Shown in pieces: positions 1 to 7,226 of a stretch of 11,304 nucleotides of DNA. Made by a program: the position numbers and the translations under genes. The stretch comes from Lachnospiraceae bacterium (GTDB lineage: Bacteria; Bacillota; Clostridia; Lachnospirales; Lachnospiraceae): positions 1-11,304 of the forward strand of contig VSNH01000116.1 in assembly GCA_009774215.1 (NCBI GenBank), given 5' to 3'. Within the stretch, counting starts at the first letter, position 1; each line of letters begins with the position of its first letter. The notes below the pieces were generated by a model, which did no database searches, was not told where the DNA came from, and was given only the letters and a program-made list of their open reading frames with translations.

Positions 1-122
1 GCCTGAGCGCTATTTTGTGAGCTAAAGTATTGATTTTTCAAGGAGCAAATCCCATTTTTAATGTGGGAAGTTTGAGTGAATAATATATAAGTTTATCTCG
101 TGCTTTTTGATTTATCGGAGTG
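1..122. other. AT-rich sequence at left edge, no gene seen
   Basis: This stretch follows the stop codon of the ATPase gene and runs off the window. The only structure seen is a weak 5-bp inverted repeat (TCCCA at 50-54 with TGGGA at 64-68), too weak to call a terminator. Any element genes further left cannot be judged from here. Confidence 0.4.
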
Positions 123-2240
123 TTATTTGAGGTCTAAAAACTTATTCAAATCATTTAGAGTTTTATTTAATTCTATATCTTCTGCGCCTCCACCACCATT
201 TTTACGAATTTTTTCCCGCGCATGACACCAAGCATCGAGCGGTTCTTTCTTTAATTCAGCAAAATACTCCAGCACTTTCTGTTCATCATCTATGTATACA
301 CGAACCATTTGCACTTTTTTCTTATCGAAAATACCGATTTCTCCACTTTCATCATCATACTCGATCATCGGATAATTGATTATCTTATCAAAAGTATCAT
401 CACTCCTTTTGTGTGCCAATAACCTTTGCTTATTAAGCAAGCCTGTCAAAATCTTTTCATCCGTATAATCCGATTCATAAAATACGATATGCCAATTATC
501 TTTCTGCGCTCTGATTTCTTCTCTGATTTCGGTGCAAATAATATCTTTGTTCATCAACAGGATATCTTCTTTCCCCTGATTGATTAGTATGCCCGCACAT
601 TCTTTATTCAATTTCAATAACCAAAGTTTTTCTTTGCGCGAAACCCATGTGGTAAAACTTATCCCATCTTTATTCTCTCTAGCCATTGCAAAACAATAAC
701 TTATTTCTCCTGTTCTAGCATTTAGATAATCCACCCCATATCGACAATCTTTTATTTTAAGTTTTCGCAGGATATTATTAAACGCCATATCAAGAATTGG
801 CTTGTAATCCAACCCCTTAATCCACGTTTCCATTACAATCTGCACAACAGCCGTTTTCCCCTGTTCATAAAACGTTTGAACCTGCTCCTTATCCTTTTCG
901 CAAAGAGAATCAATTAAATAGTCCCGTATCATTTCCGTAGAAAAGAAGAGAAGGGAACATATTTCAATCATTCTCGGTCTTAATTCTTTTTCAAAATTGC
1001 CCAGCCTTTCTTCTGCTTCCTCACGACTTCCCGCCAGTTTACCTTCAAGTTCTGTTTGGAGTGCCTCATCATCGGTTTTCCTTAGAAACCACGCAATGAA
1101 TGAACACATAAAACGATTAAAATAATTATTATCTTCTTGAATACATGCTAACGCCTCACTATTTCCCCTGTTCTGTACAAAATCCCCTACGTTAAGATAG
1201 ATTAAACGGGAAATTGTTGACTCCTGCTCCCTAAAATACTCGCCCGTTATGATAGCATTGGTATGTATGCTAACACCGCTGACCATCCCCGTATAAACCG
1301 ATCTGACTACAAAATCAGTTATTTGCTTAACATTATATTTACTTTGACTGCTTTCTTCCTTCTTCACATCGTCAAGCACAAAGATACCATTCTGATACTT
1401 AATCAGTTCTGGTTCCAAATTTTTATACTTAATTTTGGTAGTGTGTAGGTGGCTTATCATATCACTACGACTGTTGCCACGCTTAAAAAAATTACCTAAA
1501 AACACCGCTAATTCTGTTTTTCCGCTTGCCACTTTCCCATCCACCCATAAAGTCATGCCAGCCCGTTCCCCAAGTTCATCTAAAAAATGTCCCATTACAG
1601 TCATGACCGCTATACAGTGAAAAGGATAAAATATCCTCAAATTCATACAATTATACCGTACTACTTTTTCAGCAATCTCCGCATTGTCCACATCTTCTTG
1701 CAAACCCAAATCAAAACCCCCTTGTAAAGCCACAACATCATCCCGTTTGCCATCTTTGGTAATAGCGCAGTCTGATCCGACATAAAAGTATTGATTCCCG
1801 ACCTTATGAAGCCCAGCCGCATCAAAAAAAATGGCGTTCGTATCTTCGGGAATAATTTCGCTGATAATCTGCTGATACTTCGTCCTTGATATCACAAGGA
1901 TTTCTTTTGTTCCCAAATTACCCAGCCACTTCTCCCTGCTGTATTCATCTTTAGAAAGTTGCGCCCTGTAAACATTGTCTCCCACCAACACATCAACCCG
2001 ATACACATACTCCAATTTTTTATCGTCAGACTTATAAAACGGAATACTCGCAACCTCCAAAAATAAAAATTTAATATCTTCCCGACCTACTACATAGTGC
2101 ATTTGGGGGCTGACATAGATATTTGCCTTTTCCTTTTTTGCTTTCTCTGGCTCAATCTGGTTCTTTAGCCACGGGTTTTTAGTATTAACCTTGATGGTAT
2201 GTTTGCTAGAACAATATTTTTCACTAAAAAGAATTTGCAT
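123..2240 (-). CDS. P-loop ATPase, DUF927/primase-helicase-like, probably of a mobile element
   Basis: A 705-residue protein. It has a Walker A motif GKVASGKT at residues 235-242, a Walker B FVLDD at 287-291, and an Ser-Arg pair at 344-345 in a position suited to an arginine finger. The region before the P-loop (about 40-220) has the beta-rich look of DUF927 proteins, which are D5/SF3-related ATPases found in phages and integrative elements. That family call is inference from motif layout, not a match I could run. I chose the ATG at 2240 because GAGGGG lies 8 nt upstream. An in-frame ATG at 2279 has no ribosome site, and the frame only stays open further back by running through the terminator and tRNA-Leu. 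The gene is clearly more AT-rich than those to its right and lies just downstream of tRNA-Leu, suggesting acquisition. No integrase or partner gene is visible before the left edge. The C-terminal third is unrecognised. Confidence 0.75.
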   Translation of the reverse strand: MQILFSEKYCSSKHTIKVNTKNPWLKNQIEPEKAKKEKANIYVSPQMHYVVGREDIKFLFLEVASIPFYKSDDKKLEYVYRVDVLVGDNVYRAQLSKDEYSREKWLGNLGTKEILVISRTKYQQIISEIIPEDTNAIFFDAAGLHKVGNQYFYVGSDCAITKDGKRDDVVALQGGFDLGLQEDVDNAEIAEKVVRYNCMNLRIFYPFHCIAVMTVMGHFLDELGERAGMTLWVDGKVASGKTELAVFLGNFFKRGNSRSDMISHLHTTKIKYKNLEPELIKYQNGIFVLDDVKKEESSQSKYNVKQITDFVVRSVYTGMVSGVSIHTNAIITGEYFREQESTISRLIYLNVGDFVQNRGNSEALACIQEDNNYFNRFMCSFIAWFLRKTDDEALQTELEGKLAGSREEAEERLGNFEKELRPRMIEICSLLFFSTEMIRDYLIDSLCEKDKEQVQTFYEQGKTAVVQIVMETWIKGLDYKPILDMAFNNILRKLKIKDCRYGVDYLNARTGEISYCFAMARENKDGISFTTWVSRKEKLWLLKLNKECAGILINQGKEDILLMNKDIICTEIREEIRAQKDNWHIVFYESDYTDEKILTGLLNKQRLLAHKRSDDTFDKIINYPMIEYDDESGEIGIFDKKKVQMVRVYIDDEQKVLEYFAELKKEPLDAWCHAREKIRKNGGGGAEDIELNKTLNDLNKFLDLK

Positions 2241-2362
2241 AAAATTTTCCCCTCGTTCATTTATAAATCCTATTTCCATTATACGGCTAAAACGAAAAAA
2301 CGGTATATTGAGGTATTTTACTAAATTTACAAAATTTGCAATTTTCCCCTTTTTTCTCCCCG

Positions 2363-2386
2363 TTGCTGTCAAAATTGCTGTCAAAC
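2363..2386. repeat. Two tandem 12-bp repeats beside the tRNA-Leu terminator
   Basis: TTGCTGTCAAAA is followed immediately by TTGCTGTCAAAC, giving 11 of 12 identical positions. The pair lies between the tRNA-Leu terminator and the AT-rich ATPase gene. Short direct repeats next to an attachment site often serve as arm-binding sites of tyrosine recombinases. That role is inference here because no integrase is present in the window. Confidence 0.6.
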
Positions 2387-2432
2387 ACAAAAAACAAGGG
2401 CTTCCAAGACACTCAAAATGTCTCGAAAGCCC
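2387..2432 (-). terminator. Rho-independent terminator of tRNA-Leu
   Basis: On the minus strand, 2432-2419 pairs with 2411-2398 as a 14-bp stem, with a few G-U pairs and a 7-nt loop. It is followed by TTGTTTTTTG. It starts 8 nt after the tRNA 3' end, so it should end the tRNA-Leu transcript. Confidence 0.85.
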
Positions 2433-2439
2433 CTGTTTA

Positions 2440-2519
<80 letters not shown>

Positions 2520-2577
2520 CTGTCAGATCACGGCTTAGTTTATGACAAATATGTCATTTCCATTCATCTGCCCATGT

Positions 2578-2606
2578 ATCATATCATTTTCCCTGCACTC
2601 TGTCAA
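2578..2606 (-). promoter_or_regulatory. Sigma-A promoter of tRNA-Leu
   Basis: TTGACA (2606-2601), a 17-bp spacer and TATGAT (2583-2578) form a near-perfect vegetative promoter. The start would be near 2571, about 50 nt before the mature tRNA. The leader contains a short palindrome, ATGACA/TGTCAT around a 4-nt loop, at 2542-2557. Confidence 0.85.
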
Positions 2607-2633
2607 CGACTCCGCCGTCATTCGGCAGAACTG

Positions 2634-4028
2634 TTACGAAACCGCATCTGCCCCGGGACGTTCTTTCGCCTCCTCCCCGATATGACGAATCACCCTGCTG
2701 TTAACCCTAATCAGAAAAATCACCGTCATTGCCAGCGACATCACCTCCGCAATCGGAAAGGCCCACCACACATACGTCACTTCACCAGACAGGGCGAGCA
2801 GATAAGCCGCAGGCAGAAGCACCACAAGCTGTCTGGCAATGGAAACAAACATACTGTAAACCGCATTGCCGAGCGCCTGAAATGCCGTACCACAGACAAT
2901 GCCGAATGCCGCCGGCAAAAAGCTGATACAGATGACGCGGAGCGCAGGCACGCCAATCCGCAGCATTTCATCCGAAGCCTCAAAAAATCCCAGCAGAACC
3001 GCCGGTATGGTCTGAAAAATCATCACGCCTATCACCATGATACACACCGCATACAAAATGGCGCACTTCATTGCCTGAATAAAGCGGTCTCTCCTGCCCG
3101 CACCGTAATTGTACGCCAGAATCGGCACCAATCCATTGTTCAGTCCGAACACGGGCATAAAGATAAAACTCTGCAGCTTAAAATACACGCCAAATACCGC
3201 CGTCGCCGTAGGGGTAAAGGAAATCAGTATCAGATTCATACCGTAAGTCATCACGGAACCAATCGCCTGCATAATCATGGAAGGCACGCCGATCTTGTAG
3301 ATCATCCCCACAATCTCCCTCTCCAGCCTGAAGCCTTTAAACCGGATATGAATATCCTCATTTTTCTTAAAATTAATCACAAGCGCAATCGTGCCCGCAA
3401 TGGTCTGCCCTGTCACCGTAGCCACCGCCGCGCCCGCAACGCCCATCTTCGGCACGCCAAACAGCCCAAAGATAAAGATCGGGTCAAGTATGATATTGAT
3501 AATCGCGCCCGTTCCCTGCGTAATCATAATATAGAAGGTTCTGCCCGTAGACTGTAAAAGTCTCTCGAACACAAACTGCGCGAAAAGGCCGAAAGAGCAG
3601 CTGCAAACAATGCTCAGATACTGCACGCCAAACTCTACAATCTGCACGTCGTTCGTCTGACTTAAATAGAAAGCGCGGGTTGCAAACAGTCCTACCAGCA
3701 GGAAAAGGACATAGCTGACCGCCATCAGCACAATGCCGCTGACCGCCGTGTTATCCGCACGCTCCTGCTCCTTCTCTCCCAGCGCCTTGGAGAGCACCGC
3801 ATTGATACCGACACAGGTGCCGCCCGCCACAGCAATCATCAGCGTCTGGATCGGGAATGCAAGTGACACGGCTGTCAGTGCGTTTTCATTGATGCGGGAA
3901 ACAAAGATGGAATCCACCACATTATAAAGCGCCTGCACCAGCATGGATATCATCATCGGCAGGGACATGGTAACCAACAGTTTATTGACGGGCATGGTGC
4001 CCATTTTGTTTTCTTTCATCTGTTCCAT
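2634..4028 (-). CDS. MATE-family multidrug/cation antiporter
   Basis: A 464-residue polytopic inner-membrane protein of the usual MATE length (about 440-480). The hydrophobic segments fit twelve helices in two homologous halves. The first half opens with a typical MATE stretch (PMMISMLVQALYNVVDSIFV, about residues 24-43). MATE proteins export organic cations, drugs or metabolites using a proton or sodium gradient; the substrate here cannot be told from sequence. The sequence resembles the NorM/MepA-like Firmicutes branch. The start at 4028 has AGGAG a few bases upstream; an ATG at codon 4 is possible but less well placed. The gene begins only 40 nt after the U-tract of the tRNA operon terminator and has no convincing promoter of its own. 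It may rely on read-through from the tRNA operon or on a promoter I cannot see. No terminator follows before the tRNA-Leu promoter. Confidence 0.93.
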   Translation of the reverse strand: MEQMKENKMGTMPVNKLLVTMSLPMMISMLVQALYNVVDSIFVSRINENALTAVSLAFPIQTLMIAVAGGTCVGINAVLSKALGEKEQERADNTAVSGIVLMAVSYVLFLLVGLFATRAFYLSQTNDVQIVEFGVQYLSIVCSCSFGLFAQFVFERLLQSTGRTFYIMITQGTGAIINIILDPIFIFGLFGVPKMGVAGAAVATVTGQTIAGTIALVINFKKNEDIHIRFKGFRLEREIVGMIYKIGVPSMIMQAIGSVMTYGMNLILISFTPTATAVFGVYFKLQSFIFMPVFGLNNGLVPILAYNYGAGRRDRFIQAMKCAILYAVCIMVIGVMIFQTIPAVLLGFFEASDEMLRIGVPALRVICISFLPAAFGIVCGTAFQALGNAVYSMFVSIARQLVVLLPAAYLLALSGEVTYVWWAFPIAEVMSLAMTVIFLIRVNSRVIRHIGEEAKERPGADAVS

Positions 4029-4067
4029 ACTGTCTCCTTATCCTTTTTATTTTAGTTGTTTTAGCGA

Positions 4068-4113
4068 ATAAAAAAACATTTGAACTGCAGAAATTCCGCT
4101 GCAATCAAATGTT
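4068..4113 (-). terminator. Terminator after tRNA operon, upstream of the MATE gene
   Basis: On the minus strand, 4113-4099 pairs with 4090-4075 through two arms (ACATTTGA..TGCAG with CTGCA..TCAAATGT), with one irregularity and an 8-nt loop. It is followed by a run of seven Ts. It should end the six-tRNA transcript. Because it lies inside the apparent leader of the MATE gene, it could also act as an attenuator there. Confidence 0.85.
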
Positions 4114-4147
4114 CCGGCTAAGTAAAGCCATTGAAAGATTAAAATGA

Positions 4148-4272
4148 GTGAACCACGGGGGATTTCAAACCGGGGTTCGAATCCCCAAATCTACTTTGAG
4201 GATTCTTCTAGTGAACCACGGGGGATTTCAAACCGGGTTCGAATCCCCAAATCTACTCTGAGGATTCTTCTA
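4148..4272 (-). repeat. Two tandem copies of a tRNA-Lys 3'-end fragment
   Basis: GTGAACCACGGGGGATT occurs at 4148, 4211 and 4273. The last copy is the real 3' end of tRNA-Lys read on the plus strand. The first two belong to near-identical 63- and 62-bp units that differ only by one G and a T/C change. Within each unit the tRNA tail is joined to an opposite-facing T-arm-like GGGTTCGAATCCCC, so each unit can fold into a strong hairpin. Neither copy has D or anticodon arms, so neither is a tRNA. They lie inside the tRNA operon, between tRNA-Lys and its terminator. Confidence 0.85.
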
Positions 4273-4273
4273 G

Positions 4274-4346
4274 TGAACCACGGGGGATTCGAACCCCCGA
4301 CAACCTGATTAAAAGTCAGGTGCTCTACCGACTGAGCTAGTGGTCC
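4274..4346 (-). tRNA. tRNA-Lys (UUU)
   Basis: Acceptor GGACCAC pairs with GTGGTTC (one G-U pair), with discriminator A. The anticodon loop CTTTTAA between CCTGA and TCAGG gives UUU. It is the last complete tRNA of the operon. Partial copies of its 3' end follow immediately. Confidence 0.95.
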
Positions 4347-4350
4347 ATAA

Positions 4351-4422
4351 CTGGGCTAGCTGGATTTGAACCAGCGAATGCAGGAGTCAAAGTCCTGTGC
4401 CTTACCCCTTGGCGATAGCCCA
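4351..4422 (-). tRNA. tRNA-Gln (UUG)
   Basis: Acceptor TGGGCTA pairs with TAGCCCA, with discriminator G. The anticodon loop CTTTGAC between CAGGA and TCCTG gives UUG. It is separated from tRNA-Lys by 4 nt. Confidence 0.95.
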
Positions 4423-4463
4423 TTATTGGTAAACCAGGCAGTGCTCCGCACGCTCATGTTAAA

Positions 4464-4538
4464 GGTGGATAGAGGGACTCGAACCCTCGGCCTCCAGAGC
4501 CACAATCTGGCGCGCTAACCAACTGCGCCATACCCACC
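4464..4538 (-). tRNA. tRNA-His (GUG)
   Basis: The anticodon loop TTGTGGC between CCAGA and TCTGG gives GUG. The acceptor begins GGTGGGTA and ends TATCCACC, so the extra histidine-specific G(-1) is encoded and pairs with C73. Confidence 0.95.
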
Positions 4539-4544
4539 ATACAA

Positions 4545-4618
<74 letters not shown>

Positions 4619-4653
4619 GTACTGCTGCCCGCACAGACTTATGCCGTGCAGAG

Positions 4654-4724
4654 AGCGGGTGATGGGAATCGAACCCACGTATCCAGCTTGGAAGGCTGGT
4701 GTTCTACCATTGAACTACACCCGC
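4654..4724 (-). tRNA. tRNA-Gly (UCC)
   Basis: Acceptor GCGGGTG pairs with CACCCGC, with discriminator U. The anticodon loop CTTCCAA between CCAGC and GCTGG gives UCC. Confidence 0.95.
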
Positions 4725-4747
4725 ATGTCATTATGCTTGAAAAGCGT

Positions 4748-4821
4748 CGGGGTGACAGGATTCGAACCTGCGACCTCCTGGTCCCAAACCAGGCGCTCTA
4801 GCCAAGCTGAGCCACACCCCG
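4748..4821 (-). tRNA. tRNA-Pro (UGG)
   Basis: Acceptor CGGGGTG pairs with CACCCCG, with discriminator A. The anticodon loop TTTGGGA between CCTGG and CCAGG gives UGG. It is the first gene of the six-tRNA operon Pro-Gly-Arg-His-Gln-Lys. Confidence 0.95.
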
Positions 4822-4858
4822 CAAGGGATCAAACGCCATTTCTCACAACGCATGTTCC

Positions 4859-4887
4859 ATTATATAATACGGTTTTTTTTCTGTCAA
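4859..4887 (-). promoter_or_regulatory. Sigma-A promoter of the six-tRNA operon
   Basis: TTGACA (4887-4882), a 17-bp spacer that includes a run of eight As, and TATAAT (4864-4859) match the vegetative consensus perfectly. The predicted start near 4852 is about 30 nt before tRNA-Pro. I see no terminator between the yfcE-like gene and this promoter, so upstream read-through may also feed the operon. Confidence 0.9.
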
Positions 4888-4941
4888 CCGCTTTCTGCGA
4901 TTTTTTCAAGTTCAGCCCACACCATTCACAAAAAAACCCTA

Positions 4942-5421
4942 TTATACAAAATTTAACGTATAATGCGCTTCCCCCTCCCGGTCAATCTCCATAATGATAT
5001 AGCTGGGCTTTCGGTTCTCCTGCCTTGGATAACTGATGCTGCCGGGATTGATCAGCGTAACGTCCTTCCCTATATCAATTACGGGCCTGTGGGAATGCCC
5101 ACACATCACGATATCCACGTCCCTGCTGACCGCCTCCTGTTTGATCGTCTCGGTGTTCATGGCGATATAATAATGATGCCCGTGGGTCACCCACACCTTG
5201 TATCGCCCGATCATAAACTCCTCTTCTCTCGGCAGGCCGGAAAAGAAATCATTGTTCCCCTGCACCATTACCACCGGGCACCCTGCCGCCTCGCTGATCA
5301 CATACTCGCTTCCCTCCACATCCCCACAATGTATCAGCATATCGTAGGGGCCCGTCCGTTCCAGCACGGCAAGCAGATTCGCGTTATGACGATGACTGTC
5401 GCTCACAATCAATACTCTCAT
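4942..5421 (-). CDS. yfcE: YfcE/MJ0936-family metallophosphodiesterase
   Basis: A 159-residue cytoplasmic calcineurin-like phosphoesterase of the short YfcE/YsnB type. The full metal-site set is present: DxH at residues 8-10, GD at 33-34, GNND at 55-58, HGH at 80-82 and GHSH at 108-111. Characterised relatives hydrolyse phosphodiesters in vitro with Mn2+; the natural substrate is unclear. It is the last gene of the methyltransferase/amidase-like/rdgB unit, 61 nt after rdgB. A comparable pairing (rdgB-like ysnA with ysnB) exists in Bacillus. The ATG at 5421 is the only sensible start. AAGGA lies about 12 nt upstream, rather far, so translation may be weak. No hairpin terminator follows; the tRNA operon promoter begins 55 nt later. 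Confidence 0.92.
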   Translation of the reverse strand: MRVLIVSDSHRHNANLLAVLERTGPYDMLIHCGDVEGSEYVISEAAGCPVVMVQGNNDFFSGLPREEEFMIGRYKVWVTHGHHYYIAMNTETIKQEAVSRDVDIVMCGHSHRPVIDIGKDVTLINPGSISYPRQENRKPSYIIMEIDREGEAHYTLNFV

Positions 5422-5482
5422 GTAATTACAACATCCTTTTCTTCAGTTCCTCGTAACTATCCAGCCTTCGGCTTCTCCACCT

Positions 5483-6106
5483 CTACATGTTTTCACGGCT
5501 AAACTGTAACAATTTCTCTTTCATTCGCTCCAAAGCCCTGCTCCTGTGGCTGATTCGATTCTTCTCATCATCCGTCAGCTCTGCGGCAGTCCGCCCGTAT
5601 TCCGGCAGATAGAAAATGGGATCATAGCCGAAGCCGTTGTCTCCGCGAAGCTCGTGTCCGATTCGGCCTTCAATGGTTCCTCTGGCGACAGCCTCTTCCC
5701 CGCCCGGAAACACCGCCGCAATCGCGCAGACAAACCTTGCGCCTCTCTCCTCCTGCGGCACATCCTTCAGTCTCTTGAGCAAATCCGCGCTCTTCTCATC
5801 AAAAGGCGTCTCCTCCCCCAGATATCTGGCCGAATACACGCCAGGCTCCCCGTTCAGACAGTCGATTTCCAGCCCGGAGTCATCCGCCATTACCACACAG
5901 TCCCGCGCCTTTCCCTGCGCAGCAAGAGCTTCCGATACCGCCCGCGCCTTAATGCAGGCGTTCTCCTCAAACGTGGTTCCGTTTTCCTCGATCTCAAGGA
6001 CAATCCCGGCCTCCTTCATGGAGTATATCTCCGCCTCCACATCCCCCAGAATCGCCCGGATTTCCCGCATCTTCCCTTCATTTCCCGTAGCAAATATAAT
6101 CTTCAC
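5483..6106 (-). CDS. rdgB: RdgB/HAM1 dITP/XTP pyrophosphatase
   Basis: A 207-residue protein, close to the usual 195-205 of the family. It removes pyrophosphate from non-canonical purine triphosphates (ITP, dITP, XTP) and so keeps them out of DNA and RNA. Family signatures are all present: ATGNEGK at 6-12, DDSGL at 75-79, GVYSARY at 89-95, GFGYDPIF at 158-165 and KNRISHR at 182-188. I chose the GTG at 6106 because the protein then begins MKIIFATGN as family members do, and GGAGG lies 5 nt upstream. The in-frame ATG at 6118 overlaps that ribosome site (ATGGAGG), so it is unlikely to be the start. The gene begins 23 nt after the amidase-like gene ends, consistent with one transcript. Confidence 0.95.
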   Translation of the reverse strand: MKIIFATGNEGKMREIRAILGDVEAEIYSMKEAGIVLEIEENGTTFEENACIKARAVSEALAAQGKARDCVVMADDSGLEIDCLNGEPGVYSARYLGEETPFDEKSADLLKRLKDVPQEERGARFVCAIAAVFPGGEEAVARGTIEGRIGHELRGDNGFGYDPIFYLPEYGRTAAELTDDEKNRISHRSRALERMKEKLLQFSRENM

Positions 6107-6129
6107 ACAAACCTCCATGATTCCGCTCT

Positions 6130-7212
6130 CTATGCCGAGTAGGCTTTTATCACCGCATTGTAAATTCCTTCCGCAATCCGCTTGATATAATCCTCGCGCT
6201 GCAGCAAGATAGCCTCCTGGCTGTTCGTCAGATATCCTACCCGAATCGCCGCCGCCGGAACCGTAGCGCTGCTCACGACCAAATCCGCTTCCGTGGACTC
6301 GATCAGACCGCACGCCTTACCGCTGATCGACGTGACCACCTCCCGCTCAAGAAGATCTGCAAGTTCCACATTGCCGAAACCGGGAATAAAGAATTTACTG
6401 TTATAAACTGCCGATGTCCCATAGAGTTTACTGTTCTCGTCGCCGCTCACCTCTATGCGGATCAACATGTCCGCCTTTGTCGCCGCCGCAAGCTCCACCC
6501 TGTCCGCCGCCGCGGGATTACTGTCATCCATTCTCGTATAGTACACCTTGATATCGCTCTCGTCAAACATGGCCTTCAACGCCTTTGCAACATCAAGCGT
6601 TATATTTTTAGAAAGAAGGCCGTCCGCCGTAATACCATGCTCTTCGCCGCCATAAGCGGGATCAATCACAATAATCTTTTCATACACTTCTTTTGAGGGC
6701 ACAAACTCCACATACAGGGTATGATCCTCAAAAATACTTCGATACTCATAGACGCCGTCCAACGCAAAGCGAAGGCATATCCTCTCTTTCTCAGCCTCAA
6801 AACGGCCGTCCGTCACATTTGCACAGTTTCCGTAAACGCTTTTCGTCTCGTAAAACGTCTCATATTCTTTCGCCTGCTCCGCGCTGATGCCCACCCACAG
6901 TTCTTTATCCATATAATGATTTTCCAAAACCACTTCCTCCGCCTTCACGCTTTCCGGCATCGGAATGCAGAAATAATTGGTGTTCGTTTCCGCTCTGTTT
7001 ATGGCAATTTCATTTTCCTCTTGTGGGACGGACGGCATGCTCTCCTCTTTCTGCACGGCAGGGCGAACCACCTCATCCTGCGCCAGATCCGTCACGCCCA
7101 CGGTCTTCGTCGCCGCATAGTACAGCATGACGCCCATAGCCGCCGCCACAAATAGAATGCAATATACCAATGTACTTTTCATCAAACTGTTCTGCTGCAT
7201 CGCTTCCGCCAT
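6130..7212 (-). CDS. Membrane-anchored amidase_3-like protein, probably catalytically dead
   Basis: A 360-residue protein with an N-terminal signal anchor (residues 13-35), a spacer, an AMIN-like beta region (about 78-172), and a C-terminal domain (178-358) with the N-acetylmuramoyl-L-alanine amidase (amidase_3) pattern. The usual active-site residues are missing. DPGHGG is DPAYGG, so the zinc His becomes Tyr187. The Glu of GLxEK is Ser201. The His of the SIHxN strand is Glu254. The catalytic Glu before the GF/GY turn is Arg324 (IRVGYLTN). The scaffold is otherwise intact and the frame is open, so this looks like a maintained pseudoenzyme, not a decaying gene. A role in binding peptidoglycan or regulating a real amidase is inference. 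It starts 14 nt after the methyltransferase stop codon with only a weak ribosome site, suggesting translational coupling. The ATG at codon 5 or codon 11 is possible. Confidence 0.88.
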   Translation of the reverse strand: MAEAMQQNSLMKSTLVYCILFVAAAMGVMLYYAATKTVGVTDLAQDEVVRPAVQKEESMPSVPQEENEIAINRAETNTNYFCIPMPESVKAEEVVLENHYMDKELWVGISAEQAKEYETFYETKSVYGNCANVTDGRFEAEKERICLRFALDGVYEYRSIFEDHTLYVEFVPSKEVYEKIIVIDPAYGGEEHGITADGLLSKNITLDVAKALKAMFDESDIKVYYTRMDDSNPAAADRVELAAATKADMLIRIEVSGDENSKLYGTSAVYNSKFFIPGFGNVELADLLEREVVTSISGKACGLIESTEADLVVSSATVPAAAIRVGYLTNSQEAILLQREDYIKRIAEGIYNAVIKAYSA

Positions 7213-7226
7213 TCCGTTTTCCGTCT

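Noticed and set aside
2574..3557. Plus-strand 327-codon frame rich in His and Arg
   Set aside because: It is antisense to the MATE transporter and low-complexity, with no ribosome site.
4148..4272. CRISPR-like array or extra tRNA genes
   Set aside because: There are only two units plus the real tRNA, no unique spacers, and no D or anticodon arms.
4641..4994. Plus-strand 117-codon frame with GFEPATSWSQ-like text
   Set aside because: This is the familiar artefact of reading tRNA-Gly and tRNA-Pro antisense; it has no ribosome site or protein family.
5426..5482. In-frame open tail after the rdgB stop (RWRSRRLDSYEELKKRML)
   Set aside because: Eighteen codons can remain open by chance; RdgB is complete without them, and no readthrough signal is seen.
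6107..6313. Longer RdgB start reaching into the amidase-like gene
   Set aside because: The extra residues are another-frame translation of the amidase-like C-terminus; GGAGG and family alignment place the start at the GTG at 6106.
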